Below are positions 23,473 through 34,403 of a DNA stretch of 64,000 nt, in pieces (within the stretch, counting starts at the first letter, position 1; each line of letters starts with the position of its first letter). The DNA comes from Austropuccinia psidii (Eukaryota > Basidiomycota > Pucciniomycetes > Pucciniales > Sphaerophragmiaceae). The position numbers were made by a program, and so were the translations under genes. Location: assembly GCA_023105745.1 (NCBI GenBank), contig JALGQZ010000014.1:2265888-2329887 (forward strand). Reading direction: 5' to 3'. The notes below the pieces were generated by a model, which was not told the origin of the DNA, ran no database searches, and saw nothing but the letters and a program-made list of their open reading frames with translations.

Positions 23473-25680
23473 TTAATTATTGAAAAAAAAGAATGAACTC
23501 TCACCTGCTAAGTCCTCAATTCATCACTTCTCTACTAGCTTCTTTAAAAAAATTTATTTTTTATTTGATCCCCCATATATAACTAGTCTGTAAGAAATTA
23601 AAAATTAAAAAAAAAATCAAAAATAAAAAATAAAAAATAAAAAAAAATAAAAAAATAATTATTATTATTATTCATTGGTTTCAAGCGAAACAGCTTTAGA
23701 TAATAAGGAAAAAATTGACAGCTTACATACTATTTATATGTGATTGCTTATATAAAATAATGAAGTATATATCTCAAGCAATGCAATAAATTGTGTTTAT
23801 TCTTCAGATCAAATCTTATATTAGCTTTACCTGGAAGAATTATCATCTGGATATTATCAAAAGATAAAATAAAAATATTGATGTAAATATCACAAAGAAT
23901 CAATTACAGACTATAATTTCAGCTTTATTATTAGTTCATCTTATTATTTGATTATCTTACTTCTTTATTACTTTCACTTTTTTATTTTTTAATTATCTTT
24001 TATTTACTTTCATTTTTTTTAACATAAAAAATGGACAAATTAACTTTCTATGTTATCAAGTTTATTCTAGATATATAACTTCTCAACTCAACTATCAGCT
24101 CAATGGAGTTCTGTTTGGGTTTCCAAGCCCTTAATAATAGGAGTTCTTGAAAAAAAGGTCTTCTGGAAACTACAAATAAACATCAAAATCAAAAGGAGGA
24201 ATCATGCAACAAATATCAAGCCTAACAAAAAAACAAAAAATGCAACATGCGCAAGTCTATTTTAAGAAAAAAAAGAGAGAGATGAAATAAAGTCACTTAA
24301 TCTTTATTTTTTGCTTACTGAACTCCACACAACTCAAATAGCTGTTGACTAAAACTGATTAGCTCAGAGGACATGGATTGAGATGCTTCATGAAAGCAGA
24401 CTCAAAAGTTTCATTTGATATTTTACTATTCCAGGTTTCTTTCCAGAGCCAACTTAGTATATCAAATCTAAATTAATATGCCAAGGAGGCTTGATGACTA
24501 AATTTCACTTTTTGATTGCATCAAGTTTCTCTAAGCAGGGACTTGGGCTGTATTTCTTAATCTCAAACAATTTTATATTATCTATTGTATAACTTGAATG
24601 CCTGATGATTAAAAGCTATCTTATATTTCTATTTGTGTTTATCTATTTATTTATTGATTCTTTTTTCTTAGAAAAGGGGAGGGAGTATTTATAGGCATTG
24701 AATTCTTACACTCAGGAAGAAGCTTCAAAAGAAAACGCATTGAAGGTGGAACTAAATAAGCCTATCAAAAGAAATACAAGGAAAAGCCATACTTCCGACT
24801 CATTGAAAACTCCTACTAAAAGACTGCATAAAAAGGCATCATCGGAAATTGTGTTATTGGCTTCAAATAGCCTCTTCAAAGCCTACAGAGGAGCTGATTC
24901 CAAAATGCATTCTCCCTTCCACCCAAAGCCGAGAAGGGGATCACCAATTACTATTGGGTACAGATTATCCAATTGAAATGCACTTTCGTGATGATCATCT
25001 GCCTCACAAGATCAAATATTTAGTCTAGAAGGCTGTTAAACAACTACAAATCATACTCAAAAGGATGCAAGATCACAAATTAAACCCTTTGCTTGTACCT
25101 GAAGCAGAAGAATTGACATATTCCAATCTGACTCACAAAGTTTAAGACTTCTTTGGGTTCACTTAATTTACCAAAACAATTACAACCTTCCTAAAGTAGG
25201 CTCGTCAGCTCTTAATAACCCCAAGGATGACTCCAAATGTTGGAGGTGGAAGGAATAAGCCATCATCACCCATCAAGAAAAAGAAATGCATAGTATTCAG
25301 TAATTCAAAAGCCGCAGCGATTCACACATAGAAGAATTATAATAACAAGAAAAGGAATCCAGTAGTATGTGGCATGCAGTTGCTGCAAGTGGAATTAGCT
25401 CTGTATCGCAGGATGGCAGCAGATTAATTCCAAAGCACTGTATCTTTGGTCTAAGCCAAGAAGTCATACAATTTCGACAAAATAAAGTTGATTGTAGCAA
25501 GAATTCACCCAGAGAGGAATTATGATGACAAGAAGACAGATGAGATTGCTTTGTCCGAGGTAAAATTGCCTAAGGGACTTGGCTCACTAACCTCCTCACT
25601 AGTACACCAGAAATGTCAGATCTGAGGTGGGGTGGATTTAGCATGGAGTCAGGAATTCGCAACAGCTGAAAATGTTTAAT
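23473..25680. other. AT-rich region without a recognised gene
   Basis: Contains an A/T simple-sequence tract at about 23595-23665 and scattered short frames. The longest, 24698-24976 (92 aa, starting MNSYTQEEASKENALK, basic and serine-rich), resembles nothing I know. Its surroundings (24690-25750) are richer in CpG than the transposons nearby, so it could be a fragment of host sequence, but no gene model is supported. Confidence 0.4.
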
Positions 25681-26226
25681 GTTGAAGTATTAGGATCAGA
25701 ACCATACCTAGTCAACTGGCTCAACCAAACTCAAAACCATGAATGATTGACAAAAGTGCCCGAGCGCAGATTACTGCGCACAACCACAGGACCACCTAAT
25801 CCACTCGACGCTCCTTTACTCCTCAAGATAAAACCCTGTCTCCTCTCCTCAATCCTCTTCGTAATCATCCTTTCCTTCACTCTCATTTCTATTCTCTTTT
25901 CTTTTTTACTCGTTTCTTTCTCCTATCTCTTATCTTTTTTGTTCTTCTCTCCTTAATTATTGTTAATCATCGTTCCACAGCTGAATCAGGTGAAGTACTT
26001 CACAACTCAATAACTAAATGACAAGACCAACTGACACTCTACCTTTTTATTAGTATTCATTGATCTTTTAGCATTATTATCTTAGTCCTGTCGTCTTAAA
26101 CTCTATATAATTATCTTATTTTAGCTTCTTGCTGTCTACCATTTGGGTACTTAATTGTTTCTTGTCATCTTATAAATCTAAACACTTGTTGATTAAATAC
26201 ATTTGTCTAGCATAAATTCTTTGACA
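25681..26226 (+). repeat. Possible 5' LTR or leader of copia element C
   Basis: It lies directly upstream of the gag-like start of element C. It begins TGTTGAAGTATTAGG and could end TTCTTTGACA. It contains a TATA-like GATAAAA near 25828 followed by a long pyrimidine-rich tract (25835-25955), a common LTR promoter layout. The second LTR has been lost, so the boundaries cannot be proven. Confidence 0.35.
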
Positions 26227-26269
26227 GATTTAAAGTATTGATAGCTCAGCTAAAAACAAAATATGGTAG

Positions 26270-26895
26270 GCATCAAGGATAAAACACTTCTAATGGCTGA
26301 CAGAACATCCAATAAAGATACCTAAAACATTCCTGTACTGGACAAAACCAAATACAGCAAATGGAACCTTTGGATGATGTTCCATTTAATATCTAAAGAT
26401 CTCCTGGACTTCTGTGAAAAATCACCAGCAGCAGGATCAACCCCAACAACACTCAACAAATACACAAAGGCAAGTCACAAGGCCATCAATATAATTGCCT
26501 CTTGATTCAGCCATGTTGTATTTCTTAAATTTATTAATCAAGAAACCAAAGACAATTCTCACCTTTTATGGACCAAGATCAACAATCAATATTCTTCAAA
26601 GAGAGACATCAATAGAGGAAGAGTCTGGATGGACTGGATTCGGTCCAATTACCATGGCAATCTTCAAGACTCCATCAATAGTTTTAGGAAAATGAAGATA
26701 GAACTTTATGCAGTAAACATCAAGATTGAATCCAAACTTCTCTCACTTTCCATTCTAGCAAATCTGGTGAGAGACCCTAAACTCCAAAATTATGTTGAAG
26801 TCCTCACTTTGAACAATGATCTCATTTAAAAGCCAGACCTAATCCTCACCAAGCTTCACAAATTTGTCAAAAATCTCTGCATTCAACCAGAGAAG
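26270..26895 (+). pseudogene. Element C gag, N-terminal part
   Basis: Several frames together give a copia-type gag: PVLDKTKYSKWNLWMMFHLISKDLL, then SIEEESGWTGF and SWMDWIRSNYHGNLQDSINSFRKMKIEL-like sequence, then SILANLVRDPKLQNYVEVLTLNNDLI, ending in a stop near 26829. At least one frameshift and several stops are present. Confidence 0.65.
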
Positions 26896-27876
26896 ATGAA
26901 TTCCACTTCCTCAGCTCTCACTAATTCAGCTCACCCTTACAAAATAACTCATTACTGTGCTAACGGCAAGCACAATCCAAATTGCACTAGCCACTCAAAA
27001 GAGCAGTGCTTTTCCAAGAATCCAAACCTAAGACTGGCAAGAAGAAAAAATCAAAGAAGATTTCCTTCCAACATTCCTCCATTGGCTCACATCTCTTCAG
27101 CTCAAGCATCAGCCCTTGTCACAGGCAGTTCCAACTCTCTTTCCTCCATCAAATTGATAATTGACTGTGGTGCTACGCACCAAATTTTCAACACAAAAAC
27201 ACTGTTCTCCACTCTTGACAATATTCCTCCCTTAAGGATCTCAACTGGAGATTCCTCAAGCTCTTTAGTTGCAGGAGGAACGGGAACCATGAATTTGCCA
27301 TGCAAAGATTCAACCTTGACATTGAAAAACTGCCTCTATGTTCCAAAATTGAACTGCAATCTGATGAGCCTTCTCCAATTGTTTCAAGACAAAATAACAA
27401 TCACCAGAAAAGAGGACTCCTTCAGCCTCAACTCCAAAAACACACTATTTCTTAAAGGAAGAATACTCAACAATCTTTTCATTTTCAGCCACTCAAGCCC
27501 AACATCTCTACTCACTAAAACAAGAGACCACCTGTGGCACAACTGTCTAGGAAATCCAGGAGATGTACTCCTCAAATATATGGGCCTACCAACTGACTCA
27601 TCATCTTTCCAAGCTTGCTCAATAAATAAGGCACATCAATTGCCCTTTGACAATCAATTCAACCTCGTAAACAATCCTTCAGATTGTGTACACATTGATC
27701 TAGTAGGACCCATCTCTTCCTTGTCTGTCTCAGGTTTTTGATATTTCCTCACAATAGTGGATCAAGAAACTTCCTTTAAAATGGTCAAACTCCTTAGGAA
27801 GAAGTCGGATGCTTATTAACAGTTCTTCATCTCCAAATTGGAAATGGTGAATATCCATGACCAAAAACTCAAGAAA
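26896..27876 (+). pseudogene. Element C zinc knuckle, protease, GAG-pre-integrase and start of integrase
   Basis: The 281-aa frame 26896-27741 has a zinc-knuckle-like segment (HYCANGKHNPNC to EQCFSKNP), the aspartic protease motif LIIDCGATHQIF, the pre-integrase motif DHLWHNCLGNPGDVLLKYM and the integrase entry CVHIDLVGPISSL with its first catalytic Asp. A TGA at 27739-27741 follows SVSGF, and the frame then continues with YFLTIVDQETSFKMVKLLRKKSDAY up to the insertion point of element D at 27881. Confidence 0.8.
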
Positions 27877-27881
27877 CTCAT

Positions 27882-28317
27882 TGTGAAAAGGTGAACTAGT
27901 AAGGGCAACAAAGACGTAAGTCTTGAGCCTATGGAATATCAGGGACAGTAGAGTCGCAGCAAACCTGGACGAGGGAGAAAGGAACAAAACAAGATTATTA
28001 ATTGTGATTAAGTAGACAAGTTGACAAGGTAAAGACCTAGTAAGGGAAACAAAGATGTAAGTCTTGAGCCTATGGAATATCAGGGACAGGAGAGTCACAG
28101 TGAACCTGGACAAGGGAGAAAGGAACAAAACAAGATGGATGAGAAACATGTACTATTTATGATGAGAAACCCAATTGGTTTTGGAACTAGGATACAACTA
28201 AACTATTGGGGTACCAATCCCAAAAGGAGTAACAAGTTGAGCTAATTAGAGAGTAGTTTTTTCTTACTAAAACTCATCTACGGGTAATTCTATACCATAA
28301 TAAAATTAATTCTTTCA
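27882..28317 (-). repeat. 3' LTR of element D, with internal duplication
   Basis: Direct repeat of 32282-32734. It contains two copies of a unit of about 100 bp (27895-27993 and 28039-28137) starting CTAGTAAGGG and ending AACAAAACAAGAT, offset by about 144 bases. The minus-strand purine tract GGTACGGGAGAG (28318-28329) adjoins its inner end. Confidence 0.9.
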
Positions 28318-29911
28318 CTCTCCCGTACCAGTCAACTTGGACTGAACTTCTTGACAAAAAATTGTCTTGATGAGGTTATGGGATTTGGAAAATGGTAAGT
28401 TCTTATTAAGCAAGTCAGCTAGCATATCTTGAGTAGAAGTGTATCTAAGGATGACATTTTCATCTTCAATGAGTGAGCAGACAAAATGAAGTCTGAAATC
28501 TATGTGTCTTGTACGGTGGTGGTAAATGCAGTTTGAGGCAAGGGCTATTGAGCTTTGATTGTCAGAGAATATAATAGAGGTGATCTTTTTGTTGGTAATT
28601 TCAAAAATAAGTTGGCAAATCCATTCACTGTCTTGACAGCACACATTGTTATTGAGATCTCCACCCAAGGGTACCATGGTTGCAAATTATCAATCCAGAG
28701 AAGGATCTATTTTCTTTAGCTCCTCCCCAATCTGAATCAGTGAAACAAATAATTTCTTCAGGTAAATGAGTGAGTCCTTTAGAACCAAGACTAAGCTCAA
28801 GAGTTTTGGTGAGGTTTAGGTATTTAAAAACATAGATAACTGCCTGATAATGTCTATCTTTGGGTGACTCAAGAAATTGTGACAAAAAGGGAATTGAAAA
28901 GGCAAGATTGGTTTGAGTGCACTGAACCAGATATTGTAAGAGGCCTATAGCTTGTCGATAATTGAAAAGAGGATGTAAAGGTTCAGGAAGTTTTGGGTCT
29001 TTAAGTTCTTGGTAGTTTGACGGAAGCAGGGAAGTTTTACATTTGCTTTTTCAACTCGAAACTTGGAGAGGATCTTTGAGATCATTTTTTCTGGTAAGAG
29101 GCTGGTATAATGTTCTTTTTGAGTGATTCAAATACCTAAAGAATATTTTCTGATGTGGAGATCCTCCATGTAGAAGTAGAGCTTTATTTTTTTTTAAGTC
29201 CGCAACCCAGCTTCCTCCAAACAGGAGATCATCTACATGTACATAGATATAGAAAGTTTTAAGCCTATCTTTGCAGAAGAATAAACATGGATCAATTTCA
29301 GATGGGATTAAATCAAGGTTGAAAAAAAATCAAAGTGTTTTTTAGCTTTACGTGCCAACATCTAGGGCTCTGTTTGAGCCCGTAGAGGGACTTGTTCAAT
29401 TGGAGTGTCTTGAAGCTTTTGGAGGTGGGAAGTTCATCAGGGTAGAATATGTAGAGTTCTTCTTTAGGTTTTCCATTCAGGAAAGCACATTGGACATCCA
29501 TTTGATGGACTTTGAATTTATTGAGTGAGAAAAGATTAAAATAAGTCGAAGTGAGGCGAGTCTACCAGTTTCAGAAAAGACTTCATCATAATCAATACCT
29601 TCCTTTTGATTAAAATCTCTTATACACAATTGGGCTTTGAATTTTGTAAGATTGCCATATTCACTGGTTTTATTTTTGAACACCCAGGTGGTAGTCAGTG
29701 GTGTTGAATGAGAGGGATTATTGGAGGGCGTCCAGACTTTGTGAGTGTTCAGATTGCATTGCATTGATACAAAAATCATTTTTGGGGTTGTGAATGGCCT
29801 GAAGGTAGGTTTTTGGGTCAGGATTGAGACAGCTGACAGAGTTAATAGAGTTAATATTGCGTCTTGAGTTATTGAGAATGTTTTGTGAGTCAATATCACC
29901 AATAATTTCAT
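28315..29911 (-). pseudogene. Element D reverse transcriptase and RNase H
   Basis: Reading from 29911 downward: TWVFKNKTSEYGNLTKFKAQL, GIDYDEVFSETG and MDVQCAFLNGKPKEELY (29313-29501, fingers and palm), KSLYGLKQSPRCWH, then the catalytic box YVHVDDLLFG with both Asp intact near 29210-29245. RNase H follows: FTDSDWGGAKENRSFSG (28649-28885), then SDNQSSIALASN and YHHRTRHIDFRLHFV (28315-28677). The parts lie in different frames. Confidence 0.85.
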
Positions 29912-30048
29912 TTTTGTTTAGAGTGGAAGTATCAGGAATCCAAGTGTATCCTTTATGTTTGGGTAAGTCAGTTGAAGGAATGGAGGTGGAAGAGTTGGGG
30001 ATATTTTCTGTTTCAATGGAGGAAGGTGTCAGTGAATCAATTCTAGAT

Positions 30049-30890
30049 TCAGAAGGAAGAGTGGTTGGACGGAGAGTCAGGATTATCATGGAAATGTAAT
30101 TCAAGGGATTCTTGTTGAGACAGAGAATTTTCTTTATGAGAGAATATGTTATCATCAAACTTTAAATGGTGAGAAATAATAAAATTACCTTTCTCCATGT
30201 CCAGGAATTGAAAGCTGCGGTGTCCCTCTCCATATCCCAAGAATGTGCCCTTGACTCCCCTGTCTGAGAATTTTCCATTAATGTAGTTGTTATAGTAGAT
30301 AGCTTGAAATCCAAAAGGGTGTAAATGATTTAGATATGGTTCTCTATGGTGCCATCTTTTGAAAGGTTTTTCAAAAGGAATGGCACTATTTGGAGTTAGG
30401 TTTTCTAGATAGACAACAGGATTAAGTGCTTCAGCCCAATATAAGAGAGGAAGGTGGGAATCGTTGAGGAGGCATCTGGCTTTGTTGAAAGTGGTTCGGT
30501 TGCCTCTCTCTGCAATTAAATTCTGTTGTGGAGTGTATGGAGAGGTGACTAGATGAGAGATTCCCTCTTTTTGAAAGAACATGAGCAATTTGTGGTTTTT
30601 GAACTCAGATCCATTGTTGGAGATAATATTTGAAACCATTGATTCTGGACTCTTCTGTATCTTGAGAATCAGATTTTTTGGTCTTTTCTTTAGCTTCAGA
30701 TTTGGCTTGTAAAAAGAAAACCCAGACATATTGAGAGAAAGAGTCGACCACTCAAAGGAAGTACTTAGCGCCTGATTTCAAAGGGAGAGAGATAGGCCCA
30801 CAAAGATCAAGATGAAGGATCTCTCCTTTTGAGAAGGCATTTGGGAAGTTACCAGAGAGAGGCATTTTGGTCATCTTGCAGAGGTCGCAG
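30049..30890 (-). pseudogene. Element D integrase
   Basis: The entry ILHLDLCGPISLPLKSG (near 30785-30825) has the first catalytic Asp, followed by a stop and DSFSQYVWVFFLQAK. The 226-aa frame 30049-30729 includes SNNGSEFKNHKLLMFF, where the usual Asp before N-G-S-E-F is Asn, and QQNLIAERGNRTTFNKARCLL with the catalytic Glu. The C-terminal part, KGTFLGYGEGHRSFQFLD, is the usual copia integrase tail. Confidence 0.8.
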
Positions 30891-31690
30891 GTTTAACAAG
30901 AAATCAGAGGAATATTGAGGTGGGGATACATCTTTGAGAGATATTCAGAAGATGGGTGTCTGCTGGATTGATGAAGCATCATCAGTTGATTTGAGGGAGA
31001 TTGAACAGAGTTTTTCCTGTGCTGTTGGGCTTGTGTAATGATTAAGGTGCCAGAGGAGTAATCGCTGTCTAGAAGAATTTTATTTGATTGATTAACGATT
31101 TGGAGCTTATTATTGTTTCTGGGTTGAAGGATATACTGGTTTTTAAGGAGCAAACCCATGCTGAGAAGACATTTTGATAAATCGGGACAGTAGAGAGTGT
31201 ATTTGATTTCAAGGCGTGAATGAGGTAATTCTATCTTAACAGTACCTATCCCTTTTGCAGTGACTTGGGAGCCATTTGCAAGAACAATTGTTCTTGGTGA
31301 TTTGATGAAATTGATGAATTAGGAGATTTTGTTGAACATTCAGTAAGTTGCTCCAGAATCCAGGATTATTACTGAATCACTGGGAATTGTAGCTTGAGTG
31401 TTGAGCGCTACAGTAGGTTTGGAGTTTTTTTGGTTTGAGGTGGGAGCAGTCTTCTTCTTTGTGTTTGGTTGAGAGATTCTGCCATCCAGGGGCACAGAGA
31501 GGGAAGTTTTTGAACTGGCTCTGTCAATATAAGTTTGAGGTAAAGGGAGTATTTTGATTTGTGTTTTGATGTGAAGGTGTGTTCAAGGGATTGACAGTGG
31601 GATTTCCTTGGATTGAAGAAAGAGCTGAGGAGTTATTGTTAGTTTTGTAATTTTGTCTTTGAGTATAGAGACAAAATTCTTCCCAGAGAT
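30891..31690 (-). pseudogene. Element D protease and GAG-pre-integrase
   Basis: The protease motif VIILDSGATY is readable near 31347-31375 in one frame, followed by a stop. The frame 30893-31159 (88 aa) has the pre-integrase region SSRHPSSEYLSKMYPHLN. The zinc knuckle expected around 31450-31600 is not clearly readable. Confidence 0.65.
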
Positions 31691-32254
31691 TTTTCAGAGA
31701 GGGGTATTTCTATCGCCATTATAATTTTGCAAGAAGATTTTTCCAATTAGCTTTAGTTGAGAGGGAAGATTGATGATTACCCACATAGTGATCATGGAAT
31801 CTATAAGAATGGAAGGTTTGGTCTTGTTGTCATTGATAAGGCTGCAAATATTTTGGGTAATGGCCATGATGTCCTTGATGTTGTTGTCTCTTTGTCCAGA
31901 TGATAGGTCAAAGGAAAAACTTTTTTTCAGGTATCTGGTTTGGTTTTGGAATGATTTGGGGGAAAAGCTTTTGCGGATAACTTCCCAAAAGAGGCTGGGA
32001 TCATGGTTTCTTTCTAGGATAAATTGAGCAGAAATTTTCAAGTTGCAGTTGAGGCATAAGATAGCTAGGGCCTTTTCTTTTTGACGAGGATCTAGTTTGT
32101 TGGCGGCAGTTGACTCCTTGTCAGTTTCAGTCCTGGTGATAGGATGATAGTACCCAAAGAGCATGAGAGGATTTTTCATGCAAGGCTTCAATTGTAAATA
32201 GTTGGAGCTGGAAAGCTTGAGATCTTCAGAAAGCTGGAAATTACGGTTGTTCAT
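31691..32254 (-). pseudogene. Element D gag
   Basis: Starts at the ATG of MNNRNFQLSEDLKLS (32254), about 28 bases inside the 5' LTR edge. It reads KALAILCLNCNLKISAQFIL, NHDPSLFWEVIRKSF, MAITQNICSLIND and ILIDSMITMWVIINLPSQL, the helical capsid-like gag of copia elements. The frame is open to about 31694. Confidence 0.75.
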
Positions 32255-32281
32255 GTTGTAGGGACAACCGGTCTCATAATC

Positions 32282-32734
32282 TGTGAAAAGGTGAACTAGT
32301 AAGGGCAACAAAGATGTAAGTTTTGAGCTTATGGAATATCAGGGACAGGAGAGTTGCAGCAAACCTGGACAAGGGAGAAAGGAACAAAACAAGATTATTA
32401 ATTGTGGTTAAGTAAGTAGACAAGTTGACAAGGTAAAGACCTAGTAAGGGAAACAAAGATGTAAGTCTTGAGCCTATCGAATATCAGGGACAGGAGAGTC
32501 GCAGAGAACCTGGACAAGGGAGAAAGGAATGAAACAAGATCAGGGACAAAGATGGATGAGAAACATGGACTATTTATGATGAGCAACCCCATTGGGTTTG
32601 GAACTAGGATACAACTAAAGTATTGGGGTACCAATCTCAAAAGGAGTAACAAGTTGAGCTAACTATAGAGTAGTTTTTGCTAACTAAAACTCATCTGCAG
32701 GTAAATCTATACCATAATGAAATTATTTCTTTTA
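32282..32734 (-). repeat. 5' LTR of element D
   Basis: Direct repeat of 27882-28317, a little longer because of small insertions (for example near 32540). It has the same internal duplication. Its outer end reads TTTTA where the other LTR has TTTCA, so the canonical CA end has mutated. The flank CTTAT completes the TSD. Confidence 0.88.
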
Positions 32735-32739
32735 CTTAT

Positions 32740-33230
32740 CTCTGATGGTGGTGGTGAGTTCTTAAATCAGCACTTCACCAAGCTTGCCAAAGTCAAAGGC
32801 TTCATCCATGCTCTTTCTCCTTCCAAAACACCTTTACATAATGGGTTTACTGAAAGAGAAAACCATATAATTCTGGACAAAGAAAGCTGTCTTCTGGGGG
32901 GATCAGGCCTTCCTAACTCTTGTTGGGCAGAGGCAATAAACACCTCCACCTTTCTGTGAAACTTAATCCTCACGCCCTTGTTTTGCAACAACAGCCCTCA
33001 CATTCTTTGGCGAAACACTCCTCCAATAATAAAGCAACTTAGAACTTTTGGCTTTCTTTCCATCATTGGGATTGGAAACTTGGCCCAGCTGGAAAGGAAG
33101 GTGTTTTCCTTGGGTAGGAAAATGAAAACACCGCTTACCGCATTCTCCCACTCCAAGAAAAAAAGGTAATCATTTCTTGACATGTTACCTTTGATGAAGA
33201 AATTTGACTCAGAAAGTCCTCTCTTGCTCA
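32740..33230 (+). pseudogene. Element C integrase, continuation after element D
   Basis: The integrase core resumes with SDGGGEFLNQHFTKLAK (second catalytic Asp), then NGFTERENHIILDKESCLL with the catalytic Glu, and CWAEAINTSTFL. After a frameshift near 32958 comes the C-terminal part: LRTFGFLSIIGIGN and GRKMKTPLTAFSHSKKK. Stops separate it from the following frame. Confidence 0.8.
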
Positions 33231-33286
33231 CCTATGTGACTTAAGGCACACAAACAGTAGATGAAATCTGTCCTTCCCTGTCAGAG

Positions 33287-34403
33287 GTGGTAGATCAAGT
33301 CCACCCTGATTTGTCATGCGACTTGCCAATTGTCGCACCTCCTCAAGAAGGACAGGATGCTGTGTTAGATGAAGTCCAACATCCTTCTCTGGAGGAAGAG
33401 GCAAGACCATGTCAGAGGATAAAAGTGATTGGACCTCAACACCTGACACTTGTGCCATGTGACATAAATCCCAAAAATATACTTCCCTTCACCAGGCAAC
33501 CACTAACATTGGTTACCTCTAGCAGTGTGTCCCCAAGAGCCTTCAAAAGTGCTCTTAGCTCTCTGGAAAAATACCTATTGCTTGTTGCCATAAAGAAGGA
33601 GTTGGAATCAATGAGCTCACTTGGCATATGGGATGTCTTCAAGATAAATCCATCCTTCAGGCTTGTGGGTACTACATGGGTTTTTAAAGTCAAGAAGGAC
33701 CATCTTGGGAACATTACCAAGTACAAGGCCAGGCTCTGTGCTTAAGGCTTTACTAAATCAGTGGGTGTTGATTTCAATAAAACCTATGCCCCCACCAGTT
33801 TTCTCAATTCACTCCGGACTCTCATAGATTTTGCAGCTGCGAAAAACCTTGAATTCCATCAAATAGACATAAAAGGTGTGTTCCTCAATGCACTGCTATT
33901 GGAAACAGTCTATTTAGGAATCCCCCAAGGTTTTAACAGCAACAAGAGGGAAAATTTCTTCAGAATTTGGAAGGCTATCTACAGTCCAAAGCAGGCGCCC
34001 TTAGCCTGGTCTGATCGCCTCAAGAATTGGCTCATTACCATGGGCTGTCTCACATGTGTTTTAGACCCCTGTGTATTCTTTCAAAAGAGTATTAATCCTA
34101 TCTGGATTTATATTCACATGGACAATATTGTAATCTTCAGAAAGCAAGCTGAAGACTTCAAGATAAAGGTGCTTAAGGAATTCTAAATTAAGGACATTGG
34201 TCCATCCAACTTAATGCTGGATATAAAGGTCACCCATTTTCCAGCTACATATCCCTTGATCAACATCACTTCACCAAGTGTCTCCTGGAGCTCTATGGGA
34301 TGATTGACTGCAAGCCAGTCTTGACTCCTCTGGTTCCTAATGAACACTTGGCACCTGCCTCACCTGAGGAAGTTTTCAAATTTGAACAGCTCAAGGTCAA
34401 TTT
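33287..34403 (+). pseudogene. Element C reverse transcriptase, truncated
   Basis: After a linker (33287-33570) comes KKELESMSSLGIWDVF, LVGTTWVFKVKKDHLGNITKYKARL, a stop at 33743-33745, then VDFNKTYAPTSFLNSLRTL, FHQIDIKGVFLNALL and QAPLAWSDRLKNWL. The catalytic box is IYIHMDNIVIF, so the second Asp is Asn. The coding ends at 34403 before RNase H, joined directly to an A-type LTR. Confidence 0.8.

Larger units (their letters stand above)
27882..32734 (-). mobile_element. Element D: Ty1/copia LTR retrotransposon, reverse orientation, nested in C
   Basis: The two LTRs, 27882-28317 and 32282-32734, begin TGTGAAAAGG on the plus strand. Flanks are CTCAT (27877-27881) and CTTAT (32735-32739), a 5-bp TSD with one change. 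Between them the minus strand encodes gag, protease, pre-integrase, integrase, reverse transcriptase and RNase H in copia order. A purine tract adjoins the left LTR. Stops and frameshifts occur in every part. Confidence 0.9.
26227..34403 (+). mobile_element. Element C: truncated Ty1/copia LTR retrotransposon, split by element D
   Basis: The order gag, zinc knuckle, protease, GAG-pre-integrase, integrase, reverse transcriptase is the Ty1/copia order (integrase before reverse transcriptase). Element D interrupts the integrase at 27881/32735. Removing D and one target copy restores the reading K-L-I-S-D-G-G-G-E-F across the junction. The element stops abruptly inside the region before RNase H at 34403, where an A-type LTR begins. 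Stops and a changed reverse transcriptase box show it is dead. Confidence 0.85.

Noticed and set aside
32468..32662. 64-aa frame inside the D LTR, and the start of 32717-32959 within the LTR
   Set aside because: Both are frames inside or entering the LTR. The coding sense of 32740 onward belongs to element C integrase, not to a gene starting in the LTR.
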